Of a DNA stretch of 64,000 nucleotides, positions 47,305-56,038 are shown piece by piece. Location: NCBI RefSeq assembly GCF_900120295.1, contig NZ_LT635470.1, positions 868,001-932,000 on the forward strand. The letters are read 5' to 3'. A program made the position numbers and the translations under genes. This DNA comes from Blautia sp. Marseille-P3201T. Lineage in GTDB: Bacteria > Bacillota > Clostridia > Lachnospirales > Lachnospiraceae. Below the pieces are notes generated by a model that was given only the letters and a program-made list of their open reading frames with translations, searched no databases and was not told where the DNA came from. Each line of letters starts with the position of its first letter. Position 1 is the stretch's first letter.

Positions 47305-48063
47305 ATGGAAACGAAAAATCCAATTCAGGTGGCTGACCGCCTGTTTCTTGTTCTGGAAACCTTGGCAGAAACCGGTCCTGTTACACTTGCAGAGCTTTGC
47401 AGCCATCTTGACTTAAATAAAAGTACGGTTCACAGACTTCTATGCTCACTCATCTACATGGGTTATGTGAAGCAGGAAGGGGAAACCGGCAAATATTCTC
47501 TTTCCTTTAAGCTGCTGGCGCTTTCCAATAAGCTGCTGGCACGTATGGATATTCTGGATACCGTCAGACCTTATTTAAAAAAGCTTTCCAGACTTACCGG
47601 AGAAACCGTACACTTTGTTCAAAGGGAACATACCGACGCAGTTTATATTTATAAAGAAGAGTCTTATCAAAATTCCATTCGCATGGTTTCTAAGGTTGGC
47701 AGTCGTATCCCCCTTTACTGCTCCGGTGTAGGAAAAGCCATCGCAGCAGATTTGGACGAAACACAAATCAAGGCTCTGTGGGAAAACAGCTCTATTCAAA
47801 AACTGACACCTCACACTATTACTGATTATGCCCAGTTTTTGAAAAAAATTGAAGAAGTCAGAAAAAAAGGGTATGCTCTGGATGATGAGGAGAATGAACT
47901 GGGAGTCCGCTGTATTGCCGTAAGCATACCGGATTATCGAAATAAACCCAAATATGCCTTTTCCATTTCTGCCCCTGTGGGACGGATGTCAGACTCCCGC
48001 ATTCAGGAATTGTCCCAGATTGCTCTGGAAATTAAGAATGAAATTTGCAGTACCATGAAATAA
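47305..48063 (+). CDS. kdgR: IclR-family regulator, KdgR type
   Basis: A 252-residue IclR-family regulator: N-terminal winged helix (VTLAELCSHLDLNKSTVHRLL) and C-terminal effector domain (PLYCSGVGKAIAADL, ENELGVRCIAVSI). It is divergent from kdgA-kdgK, so the expected effector is KDG or KDPG. ATG 47305 has AAGGAG about 11 nt upstream; a TTG three codons earlier is too close to that site. It converges with the ABC permease gene, with only 2 nt between stops. Confidence 0.88.
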   Translation: METKNPIQVADRLFLVLETLAETGPVTLAELCSHLDLNKSTVHRLLCSLIYMGYVKQEGETGKYSLSFKLLALSNKLLARMDILDTVRPYLKKLSRLTGETVHFVQREHTDAVYIYKEESYQNSIRMVSKVGSRIPLYCSGVGKAIAADLDETQIKALWENSSIQKLTPHTITDYAQFLKKIEEVRKKGYALDDEENELGVRCIAVSIPDYRNKPKYAFSISAPVGRMSDSRIQELSQIALEIKNEICSTMK

Positions 48064-48065
48064 CC

Positions 48066-48797
48066 TTACAGTCTGCGATTTAATTTTTGAAGAAAGACAA
48101 GGGCAAGCGTGCCGCACAGCAGTAAAACCAGAAAACTGCAGAGCTTTTCCTGTGCGGTAGTTTCATAATAACCGGAAATACCAAAGATTGCCGTAATGGG
48201 ATAAAAACTTCTTAAAGTATTTGACATACTCATAAACAAGCCTGCAAAGGAATAAATTTCCGCTGCCACCAAAGCAAGCCAATAGTTCTTTTTCAAATAA
48301 GGCACAATGGCAATAATCGGTGAAACAGCAAAAAAGACGCCTACTCCTTCCAGCAGGTACATGTTCAGGAAATCAAAGAATACTTTCACCGATAATTCTG
48401 AAGCATGTAAAACCATTTCTGTTAAAAAAGTAAGCAGAAAAAGTAAGAAATAAGCCAAAACGCTAAAAAGAAAGAGAACTATCATTTTCGCTGCTGTTAA
48501 TTTTCTTTCATTTACGGGAATGAGACGCAGATTTTTTATGGTATCATCCTGCTCTTCACGGCAAATCATATAGCTTCCCAAAAGTGCAATTACCGCAGGA
48601 AGCACAAGAATTGTCTCCCATACCTGCGTCATTGTCATATACCAACCTACACTCCCCACTGTGATTTGTTCCGGCGATGCTGTTGTCGTTCCTGCCAAAA
48701 AAACAAAAACAGCCGTAAAAACAATTGCAAAAATTGTAAACAAAATAAGATTTGAACGGCGGAGTTTCTGAAATTCCGCCCATAATAAGATTTTCAT
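48066..48797 (-). CDS. ABC-2 type permease (lantibiotic-immunity-like), second
   Basis: A 243-residue permease with six hydrophobic segments, homologous in layout to the preceding permease. The start MKILLWAEFQKLRRSN and segment REEQDDTIKNLRLIPVNERK resemble LanE/LanG or BcrB-like immunity permeases. Last gene of the RR-HK-ATPase-permease-permease operon; it follows the first permease by 9 nt. Confidence 0.82.
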   Translation of the reverse strand: MKILLWAEFQKLRRSNLILFTIFAIVFTAVFVFLAGTTTASPEQITVGSVGWYMTMTQVWETILVLPAVIALLGSYMICREEQDDTIKNLRLIPVNERKLTAAKMIVLFLFSVLAYFLLFLLTFLTEMVLHASELSVKVFFDFLNMYLLEGVGVFFAVSPIIAIVPYLKKNYWLALVAAEIYSFAGLFMSMSNTLRSFYPITAIFGISGYYETTAQEKLCSFLVLLLCGTLALVFLQKLNRRL

Positions 48798-48806
48798 TTC
48801 TTTTCC

Positions 48807-49541
48807 CTACTTTCTCTTACCCAATGTAACGACAGCCAATGCCACAGAAGCAATTCCCCATACACACATACTGAAAAATGCAAGAGGAAGATTTGGTTCT
48901 AAAAGTGCAATCCCCGGAACTGCTCCGCCTCTGGAGATGATTACAGAAATACAGGAAAGCGGATGCAAATAAGAATTTACAGGTGTTATAAAAAATCCGG
49001 CAAAAATATAAATTAACGTTATGCACATGGGAAAAATATATCCTTTTTGAGAAACTGTCACTGCTAAAACAGGCAAAGCCGCAAAGGCTGTCAATCCTGC
49101 AATCTCCAAACATCTTTCCACCAAAAATGCAATGCTGTTCCACTCAAAAGCTACATAATTGGGAATTACGCTAAATAATACGGAAGCTGCTGCATTGATA
49201 ATCATAAAACAGAGGGAATAAAGAAATACTATAAAAAATTTGCTGAAAAAATATCCTATTTTGCTCACCGGTACTATCCAAAGCTGTTTTAACATATCAT
49301 ACTGGTTTTCATCATGTATAAGCATGATGCTCAAAAGCCCTAAAATAAACGGCAGAATAAGAAACAATGTACAACCAAAAGCAGACCATTTGTAAAAAAG
49401 TGCAGGTTCTATATTTGTCTTTCCCAAATAGCCAAAATATAAAAAAGCAAAAAACGGCATAACAAAAGCAGCCAGAAGCATAATCCACATTACTTTTTTG
49501 CGACGCAGCTTACAAAATTCAACTTCCACCAGTTTAAGCAA
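48807..49541 (-). CDS. ABC-2 type permease (lantibiotic-immunity-like), first
   Basis: A 244-residue permease with six hydrophobic segments. The segment HDENQYDMLKQLWIVPVSKIGYFFSK is the coupling region also seen in the partner permease. I place the start at TTG 49541 because AGGAGGTGAGGGG sits just upstream; it overlaps the ATPase stop by 8 nt, and the far upstream ATG lies inside the ATPase. With the ATPase and the second permease it fits a LanFEG-type exporter that removes antimicrobial peptides from the membrane. Confidence 0.8.
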   Translation of the reverse strand: MLKLVEVEFCKLRRKKVMWIMLLAAFVMPFFAFLYFGYLGKTNIEPALFYKWSAFGCTLFLILPFILGLLSIMLIHDENQYDMLKQLWIVPVSKIGYFFSKFFIVFLYSLCFMIINAAASVLFSVIPNYVAFEWNSIAFLVERCLEIAGLTAFAALPVLAVTVSQKGYIFPMCITLIYIFAGFFITPVNSYLHPLSCISVIISRGGAVPGIALLEPNLPLAFFSMCVWGIASVALAVVTLGKRK

Positions 49542-50457
49542 TCCCCTCACCTCCTGTAATCTTCCTGAAATAATCTTCCAAGGTATCATTACAAATTCCG
49601 GAGGAAAGCACTGCAATAGCTTCCATAACAAGAACCTTATTTATTTCTCCCATATTTAATTCCGTATCATAAATACGTACAGTCTGCTCATCCTGAACTG
49701 AATAATCCTTTACCTGAAATCTGCGTTCTAAAATCAGAATGGTTTTTGGAACGTCGGAAACCTGTAATAAAATATATTTCCTATTTTTCTTTTCCAGCTC
49801 TTTCATGCTGCTTTCTTCTAAAAGAACACCTTTGTCAATAATTCCAATGTCATCTGCAAGAAGTGCGATTTCTGAAAGAATGTGACTGGAAATTAAAATT
49901 GTTTTTCCGTTCTCTGTACTTAGCTTTTTTATAAATTCCCGCATTTGGGCAATGCCAATGGGATCTAAACCATTGGTGGGTTCATCTAATATCAATACCT
50001 CCGGATCATGCAAAATTGCATTGGCAATCCCTAAACGCTGCTTCATACCCAGAGAATACTTTGAAAAAATCTTTTTATCTCTATATGGAAGTCCTACTAC
50101 TTCCAATGCCTTCTTTACGGCATCAGGGGCAGACGTACCACGAAGCTTTGCAAAAATTTCAAGGTTTTCTGTTCCTGTCAGATTTGGATAAAAACCGGGA
50201 GCTTCTATCATTGCACCAATACGAGGATATATCCTTTTCTCATTGCCCTTTATATTTTTGCCAAATACCTCTGCGCTGCCGGAAGTAATGGATGTTAATC
50301 CTAAAATCATTTTCATAATCGTGGTCTTTCCTGCACCATTACGTCCCAGAAGTCCATAGATATGCCCTTTCTTCACATGAAGATTGACACTATTTACTAC
50401 TGTCTGATTTCCGTATTTTTTCGTCAACTGTTTTGTTTCAATTATCCTATCACTCAT
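49534..50457 (-). CDS. ABC transporter ATPase (lantibiotic/bacitracin-immunity type)
   Basis: A 307-residue ATPase of the BcrA/LanF family. Walker A GRNGAGKTT, signature YSLGMKQRLGIA, Walker [16 protein letters not shown]. The C-terminal 90 residues form the extra domain typical of this group. ATG 50457 has AGGAGG 9 nt upstream. A -10 element and four phased CAAGGT boxes sit directly upstream, so this operon part has its own regulated promoter. Confidence 0.9.
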   Translation of the reverse strand: MSDRIIETKQLTKKYGNQTVVNSVNLHVKKGHIYGLLGRNGAGKTTIMKMILGLTSITSGSAEVFGKNIKGNEKRIYPRIGAMIEAPGFYPNLTGTENLEIFAKLRGTSAPDAVKKALEVVGLPYRDKKIFSKYSLGMKQRLGIANAILHDPEVLILDEPTNGLDPIGIAQMREFIKKLSTENGKTILISSHILSEIALLADDIGIIDKGVLLEESSMKELEKKNRKYILLQVSDVPKTILILERRFQVKDYSVQDEQTVRIYDTELNMGEINKVLVMEAIAVLSSGICNDTLEDYFRKITGGEGIA

Positions 50458-50482
50458 ATAAAATATCCTCCTTACACTTAAC

Positions 50483-50535
50483 ATAATAGGCTATGAACCT
50501 TGCCAAAACCTTGCCGTAACCTTGTTTTTACCTTG
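50483..50535 (-). promoter_or_regulatory. Regulated promoter with four CAAGGT boxes, 11-bp phased
   Basis: On the minus strand CAAGGT occurs four times, starting exactly 11 bp apart (plus-strand ACCTTG at 50497, 50508, 50519, 50530). A TATTAT -10 (50483-50488) follows 8 nt after the last box, which takes the place of a -35. This is the expected layout for head-to-tail OmpR-type response regulators. Confidence 0.8.
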
Positions 50536-51454
50536 TAATATTTTTTTGAGGAAGTGATATGATAAATTTCGTGCCCTTGTCAAGAATACTCTCTGCTGTA
50601 ATCATTCCTTTATGTGCGCTTACCAGTTCCTTAGTTATCGCAAGTCCCAAACCATTACCCTTGCCAGAACGGGCATTGTCACATTGATATAATCTTTCAA
50701 AAATATGAGGAAGATGCTCTGCTGAAATCCCTTTTCCATTGTCTTCCAGAATAATTTTCATTTCCTGTGAATTTTCTAAAATCTGAAATTTCATTTCGTC
50801 CCCTTGGCTATGCATGAGAATGTTCTGCAAAAGATTATTGATGATACGTGTATAGGCATTTATATCCACGAACATCCAATATTCCTGTTCCGGTATAACA
50901 ATCTCATACTGAAAATCTCTGCTTTCTAAGACAGGTATCCAATCCGCCATAATATTTCGTGATATTTCATTTATATCTAAGACTTCAAAATGAAATATCT
51001 GCTCTCCTGCGTCTAATTTTACCCATTCAAATAAATTTTCCACAAAATGCTTCAAATGCTGTGCTTTTTCAAATGCCACATGGACATACTCCTCTTTTTC
51101 TTCTCCGGTGACTATTCCCTTTTCTACGGCTTCTAAATAACCTACCAAAGAGGAAAGAGGCGTTTTCACATCATGAGAAAGACCTGTCATCAAGCTTTTA
51201 TACGCCTGCTCCGACTGTTTCTGATGAATGAGCTGTGCCTGACTGTCCATGGCAATTTCATTAATATCATAGCAAATCTCCTTTATTCTGTCGTTATCCT
51301 GAGCCAGAACACGCCTGTTCAAGTTTCCTGCCTTTATATCCTCCAGAACCTCTTTTATAAGAGAAATCTGTTGGTAAATATGGCGCAGCTTAAACAAAAG
51401 GTATAGGATAACACCGCCTAAAAAGATAAGACTGAGAAAAAAATAAATACTCAT
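50528..51454 (-). CDS. Sensor histidine kinase, intramembrane-sensing type
   Basis: A 308-residue kinase with a single N-terminal membrane helix and almost no extracellular part, then HAMP-like coiled-coil, phospho-acceptor GLSHDVKTPLSSLVGYLEA, and ATPase boxes NNLLQN, DNGKGIS and GKGNGLGLAI. It is of the SpaK/CprK-like group coupled to lantibiotic-immunity transporters. It follows the response regulator by 6 nt. Its last codons hold the first of the CAAGGT boxes. Confidence 0.88.
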   Translation of the reverse strand: MSIYFFLSLIFLGGVILYLLFKLRHIYQQISLIKEVLEDIKAGNLNRRVLAQDNDRIKEICYDINEIAMDSQAQLIHQKQSEQAYKSLMTGLSHDVKTPLSSLVGYLEAVEKGIVTGEEKEEYVHVAFEKAQHLKHFVENLFEWVKLDAGEQIFHFEVLDINEISRNIMADWIPVLESRDFQYEIVIPEQEYWMFVDINAYTRIINNLLQNILMHSQGDEMKFQILENSQEMKIILEDNGKGISAEHLPHIFERLYQCDNARSGKGNGLGLAITKELVSAHKGMITAESILDKGTKFIISLPQKNITR

Positions 51455-51460
51455 TACGCA

Positions 51461-52168
51461 CTAAGCCTCCTTATTAAAACGGTATCCCACCCCTCGCACT
51501 GTCAAAATATAAAAAGGCTGCTCCGGATTTGGCTCGATTTTTTTTCTTAGTTTACTGATAAAAGACATAATATTGCTGTCATCAAAAGCATATTCATCTT
51601 CCCAAACCTGTGTATAAATTTGTTTTTTGGTAAAAATACGTCCTTTATTGGAAGCCAAAAACACAAGTAGCTCAAATTCTTTACTTGTAAGCTCCACCAA
51701 AGTATCCTGAACCACAACACTGCGGTTAGCTCTGTCAATGGTCATATCTTTTAAGCAAATACAATCGGTTTCTTCTGAAAAAGCCGGATTTAACGTAGTA
51801 TAACGGCGAATAAGTGAATGTACTCTTGCTGTCAATTCGTTGATACTAAAAGGCTTCGTCAGATAATCATCTGCGCCCAGCCGCAGTCCCAAAACCTTAT
51901 CCTCCTCATTGCTTTTTGCAGTCAGCATCAATACGGGAATGTTACTGACTTCTCTGATTTTCTTTAACACCTGAAATCCATCCATATAGGGCATCATCAC
52001 ATCTAAAATAATAAGCGAAAAAACGTTGTTATTCTGATTTTCTTTTATAATTTGTAATCCTTCTATACCGCTGTATGCTGTTACAGCAGATAGATTTTCC
52101 TGCTCTATACATTTTTTCATTAAAGCACATAATTCTTTGTCATCATCTATAATCAAAACTCGTTTCAT
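51461..52168 (-). CDS. OmpR-family response regulator
   Basis: A 235-residue regulator: receiver domain with Asp in LIILDVMMPYMDGFQ (about residue 55) and conserved Lys in DYLTKPFS, then a winged-helix DNA-binding domain (ELTSKEFELLVFLASN, FISKLRKKIEP). Likely target is the CAAGGT array before the adjacent ABC genes. ATG 52168 has AGAGGGTG upstream, and a promoter lies at 52211-52239. Confidence 0.92.
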   Translation of the reverse strand: MKRVLIIDDDKELCALMKKCIEQENLSAVTAYSGIEGLQIIKENQNNNVFSLIILDVMMPYMDGFQVLKKIREVSNIPVLMLTAKSNEEDKVLGLRLGADDYLTKPFSINELTARVHSLIRRYTTLNPAFSEETDCICLKDMTIDRANRSVVVQDTLVELTSKEFELLVFLASNKGRIFTKKQIYTQVWEDEYAFDDSNIMSFISKLRKKIEPNPEQPFYILTVRGVGYRFNKEA

Positions 52169-52210
52169 ACTGTAGCACCCTCTCTTTTCAATCTGAACTT
52201 TGTTTCCTTT

Positions 52211-52239
52211 ATTATAATTTGTTTTTGCTTACGGCGCAA
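52211..52239 (-). promoter_or_regulatory. Promoter of the two-component operon
   Basis: TTGCGC (52234-52239) and TATAAT (52211-52216), 17-bp spacer. Confidence 0.6.
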
Positions 52240-52258
52240 TTTCTCCCAAAAGAAAAAA

Positions 52259-52310
52259 AGAGTTTTCATACAAAACAATTTCAAAATACTCTGCTCTGCA
52301 TGAAAACTCT
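52259..52310 (-). terminator. Terminator of the LytTR-membrane protein unit
   Basis: 11-bp arms AGAGTTTTCAT/ATGAAAACTCT with a 30-nt loop, followed on the minus strand by a T run. Confidence 0.7.
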
Positions 52311-52321
52311 ATCTTAATTTC

Positions 52322-52984
52322 TTATCTGTCTTTTATCTGAATAAATTTCAGCGCGTACATCGGTCCAAATCTTTGATAAAAAGAGTCCAGCTCTACCATA
52401 TAATGTTCGTTATCCATATATATTTCTGCCGGTTTCTCTCTTTTAACAAAATCCAGGCTTCTTCCATTCTTAATACAGTATCGCTCAATTTCAATACAAA
52501 ATGCTTCTGCGCTTCCTGGGCACTCGTCTAAATCCACTAACATCACTCTTTGAGGCTTAAAGGTGTGGTTTAATTCATCCGCACATTTAGAAATATATAC
52601 ATAATCCAAAACCAGAAATCCAACCATCACAGCTGCATCAAGAAGCAAAATTATGCGAATTGGTGTTTGCTTTGCCAGTAACGCTCCCAGTGCCAAAATC
52701 AAAATAAAAGCATTATTTATCCAGTAAATACCGGAAATACCTTTCATACAATATTTCAAAAATCCGTCCTTTTGTTCCCGTTCCTTTCTATAATATACAA
52801 AGAAAAATAACATGCCTGTCAACATATATCCTATAAGAAACAACCCCAAATAAGGCAGAACAAGCAAAGCAAACTCTTTATCCTTTTGTATTCCCAGATA
52901 CACCGTTGTTACAATAAACATGACGCATCCCATAATCACACCATGTTTTATGATATCTTGCCCATTCTCCGACAATTTCTTCAT
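52322..52984 (-). CDS. Membrane protein paired with LytTR regulator
   Basis: A 220-residue protein with four hydrophobic segments in the first 130 residues and a cytosolic C-terminal part (about 140-220; ECPGSAEAFCIEIERYC). LytTR regulators in Firmicutes are often paired with a four-helix membrane protein (DUF3021) that inhibits them; the layout fits, but I cannot confirm the family and the C-terminal part is extra. Its ATG overlaps the LytTR stop as ATGA. Confidence 0.7.
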   Translation of the reverse strand: MKKLSENGQDIIKHGVIMGCVMFIVTTVYLGIQKDKEFALLVLPYLGLFLIGYMLTGMLFFFVYYRKEREQKDGFLKYCMKGISGIYWINNAFILILALGALLAKQTPIRIILLLDAAVMVGFLVLDYVYISKCADELNHTFKPQRVMLVDLDECPGSAEAFCIEIERYCIKNGRSLDFVKREKPAEIYMDNEHYMVELDSFYQRFGPMYALKFIQIKDR

Positions 52985-53433
52985 AGCAATCCCTCCCTGA
53001 CTTTATTTCTAAGCTCTTTTACATATTTTCTTGAAATGTAGGTACCATCCCCATTGTCAAATTCTGCCAGCATAATTCCTCCGGAAAATGGCTTATACTC
53101 CTTTACTCCATGCAAGTTTAAAATTGCTGATTTGGAAACCCTCATAAAATAATAAGGCAGTATTCTCTCCAGCTCATACAGCCTTTGTTTTACCCTGTAA
53201 ATTTCTTTTTCCGTATGCACATACTGAACCTCTTTTATAGTTTCAATATAATAAATTGTCTCCAGCTTTACGGGAATTTGTGCCTTTTCTTTCTGACACA
53301 GTAAATAGCCGGAATAAAATCCATCTTCTGAAATATATCTTTCCAGTCGCTTAATATTGTCCGTTTCTTCATGTACATATAACTTTGCTTCTTCCTGCTC
53401 TGTATCAGAAATCAGCTTCAATGATACCTTCAT
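52981..53433 (-). CDS. LytTR-family DNA-binding regulator
   Basis: A 150-residue regulator with a C-terminal LytTR domain: IYYIETIKEVQYVHT, YELERILPYYFMRVSKSAILNL and NGDGTYISRKYVKEL. There is no receiver domain. Two direct repeats of GGTAAGTGGC 21 bp apart lie upstream, as LytTR dimers require, so it probably controls its own unit. It is translationally coupled to the membrane protein downstream. Confidence 0.88.
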   Translation of the reverse strand: MKVSLKLISDTEQEEAKLYVHEETDNIKRLERYISEDGFYSGYLLCQKEKAQIPVKLETIYYIETIKEVQYVHTEKEIYRVKQRLYELERILPYYFMRVSKSAILNLHGVKEYKPFSGGIMLAEFDNGDGTYISRKYVKELRNKVREGLL

Positions 53434-53458
53434 TTATTCACCTCTTTTCTATGGTTTC

Positions 53459-53527
53459 ATTATATAAGAGCTCTTTAAAAAAATCTATATTTATCAGGTA
53501 AGTGGCTTTCTGCTCATGGTAAGTGGC
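53459..53527 (-). promoter_or_regulatory. LytTR direct-repeat operator and promoter
   Basis: Two exact copies of GGTAAGTGGC (53497-53506 and 53518-53527) 21 bp apart. A TATAAT -10 (53459-53464) on the minus strand lies 32 bp downstream of the proximal box, fitting activation of the LytTR gene. Confidence 0.7.
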
Positions 53528-53529
53528 GC

Positions 53530-54267
53530 TTAAAAAAACTTATCTATGACCTTTCTTGCATTTTCTACGTTTTCTTTGGAAGTCTGCCAGATTTCATACT
53601 CGCTAAATCCCGGCAGGCCCATGGAAACCTGAGGATTGCGAAACTCCATTTTACTTTCTTTTTTGATTTTTCCTGACAAATGATAAGAAGTAATCCCTGT
53701 CTCTTTATACAACTTTGCAATGGTATCTGCATCTATTCCTGCGCCAGCCAGAATTTCAATTCTGTCTTTGCTTTTGGTCGCTAATTCCTTTAAAAGCGCT
53801 CTGCCCTCCCATGCAGAATTTTTCTGTCCACTGGTAAGAATAGTCTTTATTCCCAGCGAAATGGCATCCTCCATAGTTTCCAGAGGATTTTTACACACAT
53901 CAAAGGCTCTGTGAAGGGCTATATCTGCCTTTCCCGCACAACTTATTAAAGCTTCCATCTGCTCCATATCCAGACTTCCCTGTGGTGTTAAAACACCTGT
54001 GACAATTCCCTGTGCTTTCAGTTCTGCAAATTTTTGTACATCTTCCTTCATCATTTCCAGCTCATAGCTGCTGTAACAAAAATCTCCAAAGCGAGGACGC
54101 AAAAGCACACGTATTTTTAAATCCGTATACCTTCTAATCATACAAAACAACGTTTCAGAAGGCGTTACCCCTCCTACCGGTAAATCACCACACAACTCAA
54201 TCCTGTCTGCGCCGCCCTCAAAAGCTGCAATGGCAGACTCCACACTATCTACACAAACCTCTAACAT
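53530..54267 (-). CDS. cutC: CutC-family protein (PF03932)
   Basis: A 245-residue TIM-barrel protein of the old 'copper homeostasis' CutC family. Motifs are LEVCVDSVESAIAAFEGGADRIELC, VLLRPRFGDFCYS, HRAFDVCKNP and LTSGQKNSAWEG. Its true reaction is unsettled; it must not be confused with the choline TMA-lyase CutC. ATG 54267 has GAGGAGG upstream. Confidence 0.88.
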   Translation of the reverse strand: MLEVCVDSVESAIAAFEGGADRIELCGDLPVGGVTPSETLFCMIRRYTDLKIRVLLRPRFGDFCYSSYELEMMKEDVQKFAELKAQGIVTGVLTPQGSLDMEQMEALISCAGKADIALHRAFDVCKNPLETMEDAISLGIKTILTSGQKNSAWEGRALLKELATKSKDRIEILAGAGIDADTIAKLYKETGITSYHLSGKIKKESKMEFRNPQVSMGLPGFSEYEIWQTSKENVENARKVIDKFF

Positions 54268-54319
54268 TTTATATTCCTCCTCTCATTTTCCCCTTTTTCT
54301 CTTACTCTTTTCATTCTGT

Positions 54320-54508
54320 AAAATATATACAAAGTTGTTCTATTGGAAAATAATTTGGAACATTTTCGCAGTTTTTTGAGCATAGCGATGTTTTGAAAGC
54401 CGTGTTTGAGTGCATTTGCACGAGTTTGGCTGGAAAAATATCACTAAGCGGCGCAGAAAAACAAGAAAATGGACATGTTTTCCAATAGAATAACTAAGTA
54501 TATATCTT
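54320..54508. repeat. 189-bp element with 31-bp terminal inverted repeats
   Basis: Arms 54320-54350 and 54478-54508 match at 27 of 31 positions, including 13 perfect bases (TTCTATTGGAAAA). The inside has no ORF. The layout is that of a miniature inverted-repeat element or a very long hairpin. No clear target-site duplication was seen. Confidence 0.7.
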
Positions 54509-54525
54509 TGCAGAAGCAAGAAAAT

Positions 54526-54563
54526 GGGCTACTGTTTCAAAGCGCCGCTCAAAACAGTAACCC
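54526..54563 (-). terminator. Hairpin after nagE
   Basis: 12-bp arms GGGCTACTGTTT/AAACAGTAACCC with one mismatch and a GC-rich loop (CAAAGCGCCGCTCA), 33 nt after the nagE stop. The minus-strand flank (ATTTTCTTG) is only moderately T-rich, so termination is likely but not certain. Confidence 0.55.
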
Positions 54564-54595
54564 AATATCTTAAAAGGGATTAGAACTTCCTTTGT

Positions 54596-56038
54596 TTATT
54601 TACAAAGTTTTTTAAATTCGTCAGCTACAAACTGAACTTTTGTTCCGATAATAACCTGAACAGCAGTTTTGCTTGGTCTGATAACACCTGCTACACCTGC
54701 AGATTTGATTTTCTTTTCATCTACTAATGTGTAGTCTTTGATTTCAAGACGAAGTCTTGTAATACAGTTGTCAATAGATGTAACGTTAGCAGCACCGCCA
54801 ACACCTTCCAGAACAATTTTTGCAATACCTGTGAAGTCATTGTTTGCAAGCTCTACTTTTGTTTCATCAATATCATCATCTTCTCTACCAGGTGTCTTCA
54901 TATCGAATTTTACGATTACAAATCTGAATACTACATAGTAGATAGCACCAACAACCAGACCGATTGGAATTAACCACAGTGGGTTCTGTGCAAATGGAGC
55001 TTTGTAACTCAAAATCCAGTCTACAAGACCTGCACTGAAGTTAAATCCTGCACGCACAGGAAGGGCTGCTACAACTGCCATAGAAATACCTGTTAATAAA
55101 GCATGGATTACATATAATACAGGTGCAAGGAACATGAAGGAGAATTCCAGAGGTTCTGTAACACCATTGAAGAATGAAGCGATTGCTGCAGACATTAAAA
55201 GACCTGCTGCAACTTTTTTCTTTGTTGTTTTTGCTGTGTGGTACATAGCCAGAGCTGCTGCCGGAAGACCAAACATCATTACAGGGAAGAAACCGGACAT
55301 ATACATACCTGTTTCACCTAAGATACCGCCTTCAATCTGTCCCCAGAATTTACCAATATCACTGATACCGGCAACATCAAACCAGAATACAGAGTTCAAT
55401 GCATGGTGCAGACCAAATGGAATTAACAGACGGTTGAAGAAACCGTAAATACCTGCTCCCACTGGACCTAATTTCATAATAAATTCACCAAGTGCGATTA
55501 ATGCATTATAAACGATTGGCCATACAAAGAACAGTATTAAACTGGAAATCAGAGATGCACCTGCTGTAACAATGGCAACACATCTCTTACCGCTGAAGAA
55601 TGAAAATGCATCTGGTAATTTTGTGTTTTTAAACTTATTATAGCATGCTGCTGCAATAAGACCACATAAAATACCGATGAACTGTGTCTGTGTTTTAGCA
55701 AATGCAGGATCTACTTCCTCTACTGCTACTTTTGTGAGCATAGCTACAACATTTGTAGAAAGCAGAGTTGTTGTCATAATCCAGGAAACAAGACCTGCAA
55801 GACCTGCTGTACCGTCATTGTCATCAGACATACCAACAGCAACACCAATCGCAAACAAAATTGGCATCTGGTCAATTAAACATCCGCCGCCCTTTAATAA
55901 GAAAGCAGCAATTACATTGTTTGCCCCCCAGCCTGTAGGGTCAATCCAATATCCGATACCCTGTAAAATAGCTGCAACCGGAAGACATGCAACCGGAAGC
56001 ATCAGGGATTTTCCTAATCTTTGAAGATATCTCATCAT
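54596..56038 (-). CDS. nagE: PTS EIICB, N-acetylglucosamine/glucose type
   Basis: Sugar-transporting membrane permease fused to its EIIB domain, 480 residues. The EIIC part (about 1-370) has roughly ten membrane segments and the GVTEPLEFSFMF and LLIPFGLHHALN motifs; EIIB (about 400-480) has phospho-Cys in NCITRLRLEIKD. NagE and glucose PtsG are close; the C-B order without EIIA fits either, and NagE-like is favoured by impression only. ATG 56038 has AGGAGG 9 nt upstream. Last gene of the PTS operon. Confidence 0.88.
   Translation of the reverse strand: MMRYLQRLGKSLMLPVACLPVAAILQGIGYWIDPTGWGANNVIAAFLLKGGGCLIDQMPILFAIGVAVGMSDDNDGTAGLAGLVSWIMTTTLLSTNVVAMLTKVAVEEVDPAFAKTQTQFIGILCGLIAAACYNKFKNTKLPDAFSFFSGKRCVAIVTAGASLISSLILFFVWPIVYNALIALGEFIMKLGPVGAGIYGFFNRLLIPFGLHHALNSVFWFDVAGISDIGKFWGQIEGGILGETGMYMSGFFPVMMFGLPAAALAMYHTAKTTKKKVAAGLLMSAAIASFFNGVTEPLEFSFMFLAPVLYVIHALLTGISMAVVAALPVRAGFNFSAGLVDWILSYKAPFAQNPLWLIPIGLVVGAIYYVVFRFVIVKFDMKTPGREDDDIDETKVELANNDFTGIAKIVLEGVGGAANVTSIDNCITRLRLEIKDYTLVDEKKIKSAGVAGVIRPSKTAVQVIIGTKVQFVADEFKKLCK

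Noticed and set aside
53530-54267. Choline trimethylamine-lyase CutC
   Set aside because: The protein is a 245-residue TIM barrel of the PF03932 family, not the 800-residue glycyl-radical enzyme that shares the name.
54320-54563. Small gene in the nagE-cutC gap
   Set aside because: Both strands are broken by stops, and the dominant signal is inverted repeats.
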